64,000 nt of DNA from JBBIPA01 sp963820495 (GTDB lineage Bacteria > Chloroflexota > Dehalococcoidia > GIF9 > UBA5629), in contig CAWGAF010000002.1 in assembly GCA_963820495.1 (NCBI GenBank), positions 1-64,000 on the forward strand, read 5' to 3'. Positions within the stretch are counted from its first letter, which is position 1; each line of letters opens with the position of its first letter. The notes beneath the pieces are model-generated. The model was given only the letters and a program-made list of their open reading frames with translations. It searched no databases and was not told where the DNA came from. The position numbers were made by a program, and so were the translations under genes. This document shows positions 62,431-64,000 of this stretch, one piece after another.

Positions 62431-63537
62431 GTGATAGATAATATAGGCTTGCTTACAAACCTTATAACACGCGGTACCGTCCGCATTTGTGATAGCCAGA
62501 TATTCTATCACTTCCTCAAAGCCCTGCCCCCAACTTTCGATTATGACAAGGTCGAAGGTATGCTACTTGGAGTTGCTGTAGGTGATGCCCTCGGAGCAAC
62601 TACGGAAGGGAAATTGCCCGCAGATAGACATCTGCTTTTCGGTGAGATAAGAGATTATATTCCGGGACGGCGCTCAGATAATCGTGCTATTGGAGTACCC
62701 ACCGATGATACTCAACTGACTTTTTGGACTTTAAAGCAACTTATTCAGGACGGGGGGCTTATCCCTGACAACTTGGCAAAACGGTTCTGCAAGCACAATA
62801 TTAGAGGCATAGGTAACGCAACAAAGCAATTCGTTAAAAATTACAAGGATAAGCATGTTTCTTGGTATAACGCTGGACTGGACTCACTAGGCAATGGGGC
62901 TTTGATGCGTATTGCTCCAATCGTTATACCCTACCTCAAGAACCCGCACAACTCCATATATGCAGATGCAGCTCTAGATACCATGATAACTCACAATTCA
63001 TTTGGTAACACAGCGACCTGCGTTGCGTTCGTTAATATTCTCTGGGAACTTTTAGCGATGTCATCGGTTCCTGAACCGAACTGGTGGCTTGATACGTATT
63101 GTTCCGTAGCTCAACAATTGGAAGGTAGTAATAAACGATATCGCCCTAAAATAACACAGCATGATTATTACCAAGGGCCACTATGGAAGTTTACGGACAA
63201 AGTGGTGCGAGAGGCACTAAACAGAGGAATGTCTGCTCTGGAGGCATGCACTTGGTGGGGTTCAGGTGCCAGTTTGTTTGAAACAGTCCCGTCAGTCCTC
63301 TATATTCTTGCCACTCATGCAGGGAATGCCGAGGAGGCAATAATCCGTGCGGTCAACGATACCAAAGATAATGACACCATAGCGGCCATAGTTGGAGCGG
63401 CAGTCGGTGCATTGCATGGTTTAAAAAATATTCCCGATCGATGGATTGACGGGCTGACTGGCAGAACAAGAAGCAACGATGACGGCGAGGTATTCAAACT
63501 AATGTTTAGAGCGAAGGAAGCCTTTTGGAGCGAGTAA
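62431..63537 (+). CDS. ADP-ribosylglycohydrolase (DraG/ARH family)
   Basis: A 368-residue protein from a GTG at 62431. The ARH core starts near residue 42 with GMLLGVAVGDALGA. The two-metal site is intact: TDDT (91-94) and the C-terminal D313-N-D-T316. GNGALMR is near residue 154. ARH enzymes remove ADP-ribose from proteins or hydrolyse other ADP-ribosyl bonds. A start at 62560 would cut the first helix of the core. It follows the kinase-like gene by 22 bases and precedes the 2H gene by two. Confidence 0.88.
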   Translation: MIDNIGLLTNLITRGTVRICDSQIFYHFLKALPPTFDYDKVEGMLLGVAVGDALGATTEGKLPADRHLLFGEIRDYIPGRRSDNRAIGVPTDDTQLTFWTLKQLIQDGGLIPDNLAKRFCKHNIRGIGNATKQFVKNYKDKHVSWYNAGLDSLGNGALMRIAPIVIPYLKNPHNSIYADAALDTMITHNSFGNTATCVAFVNILWELLAMSSVPEPNWWLDTYCSVAQQLEGSNKRYRPKITQHDYYQGPLWKFTDKVVREALNRGMSALEACTWWGSGASLFETVPSVLYILATHAGNAEEAIIRAVNDTKDNDTIAAIVGAAVGALHGLKNIPDRWIDGLTGRTRSNDDGEVFKLMFRAKEAFWSE

Positions 63538-63539
63538 GG

Positions 63540-64000
63540 ATGAAGTATACGCCCACTCCAAGAAAGAGATCAGGCACATTCCTTATTGAGTTTCGGCTGC
63601 ATGGTTACGCAAAGGAATACGCAAAAAATATTGTATACTCCGTAGCGAAGAAGTTCAGAGTCCGAGGTGTAACGAAGAAAAAGGTAGTTCCACATATATC
63701 CTTGTATGGCCCCGGTAAAACCGATGCTATCAGAAAAGTCATTTCGGTAGTAGAAAAAGTAGGGCGAACATATGCTTTAGTTCCCTTCAAGATAAAAGGA
63801 TTCAGTTACTTCAATAAAACACCAAAGGTTATATACTTTGATATAAGTCCTTCTCAAGAACTTGAGGACTTAAGGTGGGAGTTATCCAAAGAATTAAGAG
63901 GGATATCCACCTGTCAATCGTGGGATAGCCGGAGAAACCACTCATTTCATGCTACTATCGCCTTCAAGGATATTGATACAAAGTTCAATGGAATATGGGC
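63540..64000 (+). CDS. 2H phosphoesterase (LigT-like), cut by window edge
   Basis: An open frame from ATG 63540, with AAGG just upstream, running to the window end without a stop; 153 codons are visible. It has both 2H motifs, PHISLYG (H52, S54) and HATI (H137, T139), at the spacing of LigT-type cyclic phosphodiesterases. It aligns throughout with the N-terminal domain of the protein at 44157-45410, including KV/RVPHISLYG and GF-Y/RW segments, so a C-terminal metallophosphoesterase domain may follow outside the window. Confidence 0.82.
   Translation, partial: MKYTPTPRKRSGTFLIEFRLHGYAKEYAKNIVYSVAKKFRVRGVTKKKVVPHISLYGPGKTDAIRKVISVVEKVGRTYALVPFKIKGFSYFNKTPKVIYFDISPSQELEDLRWELSKELRGISTCQSWDSRRNHSFHATIAFKDIDTKFNGIW

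Overview
The window reads as a chromosomal segment of an anaerobic, sulfur-metabolising bacterium, most likely a Dehalococcoidia-like member of the Chloroflexota. This is inferred from gene content: an Asp-box surface protein in S-layer style, TldD/PmbA, DsrC with DsrM/DsrK-like proteins, archaeal-type DUF39/NIL-ferredoxin/UPF0280 sulfur genes and a His-type Thi4. No rRNA or marker phylogeny is available. Starts are mixed ATG/GTG/TTG. Many genes have strong Shine-Dalgarno sites, but pyrF and folC look leaderless.

Layout. 0.5-3.4 kb: a membrane-anchored HEPN-like protein, a cyclopropane-fatty-acid synthase and a small channel-like membrane protein. 3.8-9.9 kb: recJ, convergent with DUF503, MrfA-type helicase, ftsY and lgt. 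10-11.4 kb: a DoxX-like protein and a PKD-like lipoprotein. 11.4-14.7 kb: thi4, DUF39, NIL-ferredoxin and UPF0280, a probable sulfide-based thiazole/homocysteine operon. 14.9-19.1 kb: MOSC, cutA, hisS, nitroreductase, then thiF, moaD and an unlisted 51-aa Cys-rich gene. 19.4-23 kb: rel, rpsT, ilvE. 23.3-28.1 kb: a giant Asp-box surface protein and a zinc-ribbon KaiC-like ATPase. 28.4-34.4 kb: pabBAC, then lepA and hemW. 34.5-37.3 kb: a probable Moco riboswitch with terminator, modA, modB and a DUF364 gene, with no modC. 37.3-38.8 kb: a broken ISL3 transposase, a 47-aa Cys-rich gene and a YgjP-type metallopeptidase. 38.8-43.9 kb: tldD, pmbA, PAC2, HEAT and GNAT. 44.2-45.4 kb: a 2H phosphoesterase fused to a metallophosphoesterase. 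45.8-50.3 kb: a MarR-controlled efflux operon. 50.9-55.3 kb: SWIM protein, folC, pyrF, DUF951, dinB. 55.4-59.4 kb: dsrC, a DsrK/DsrM-like pair, a C_GCAxxG_C_C redox protein and a zinc-ribbon protein, with a MITE-like element. 59.5 kb: tRNA-Ser(UGA).

The most unusual part is the right end, 59.95-64.0 kb. A vWA protein, a J-like protein without HPD, a nicotinamide-riboside/uridine-kinase-like protein, an ADP-ribosylglycohydrolase and a 2H phosphoesterase cut by the window edge lie head to tail. The J-like and kinase-like proteins end in the same uncharacterised module. The 2H protein is a paralogue of the N-terminal half of the fusion at 44.2-45.4 kb. Together these suggest an undescribed NAD/ADP-ribose- or RNA-end-processing system.

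Mobile-element wear is visible: fragments of ISL3 and IS110 transposases, a MITE-like palindrome that supplies a stop codon, a CAP-domain pseudogene and an HTH remnant against the tRNA.
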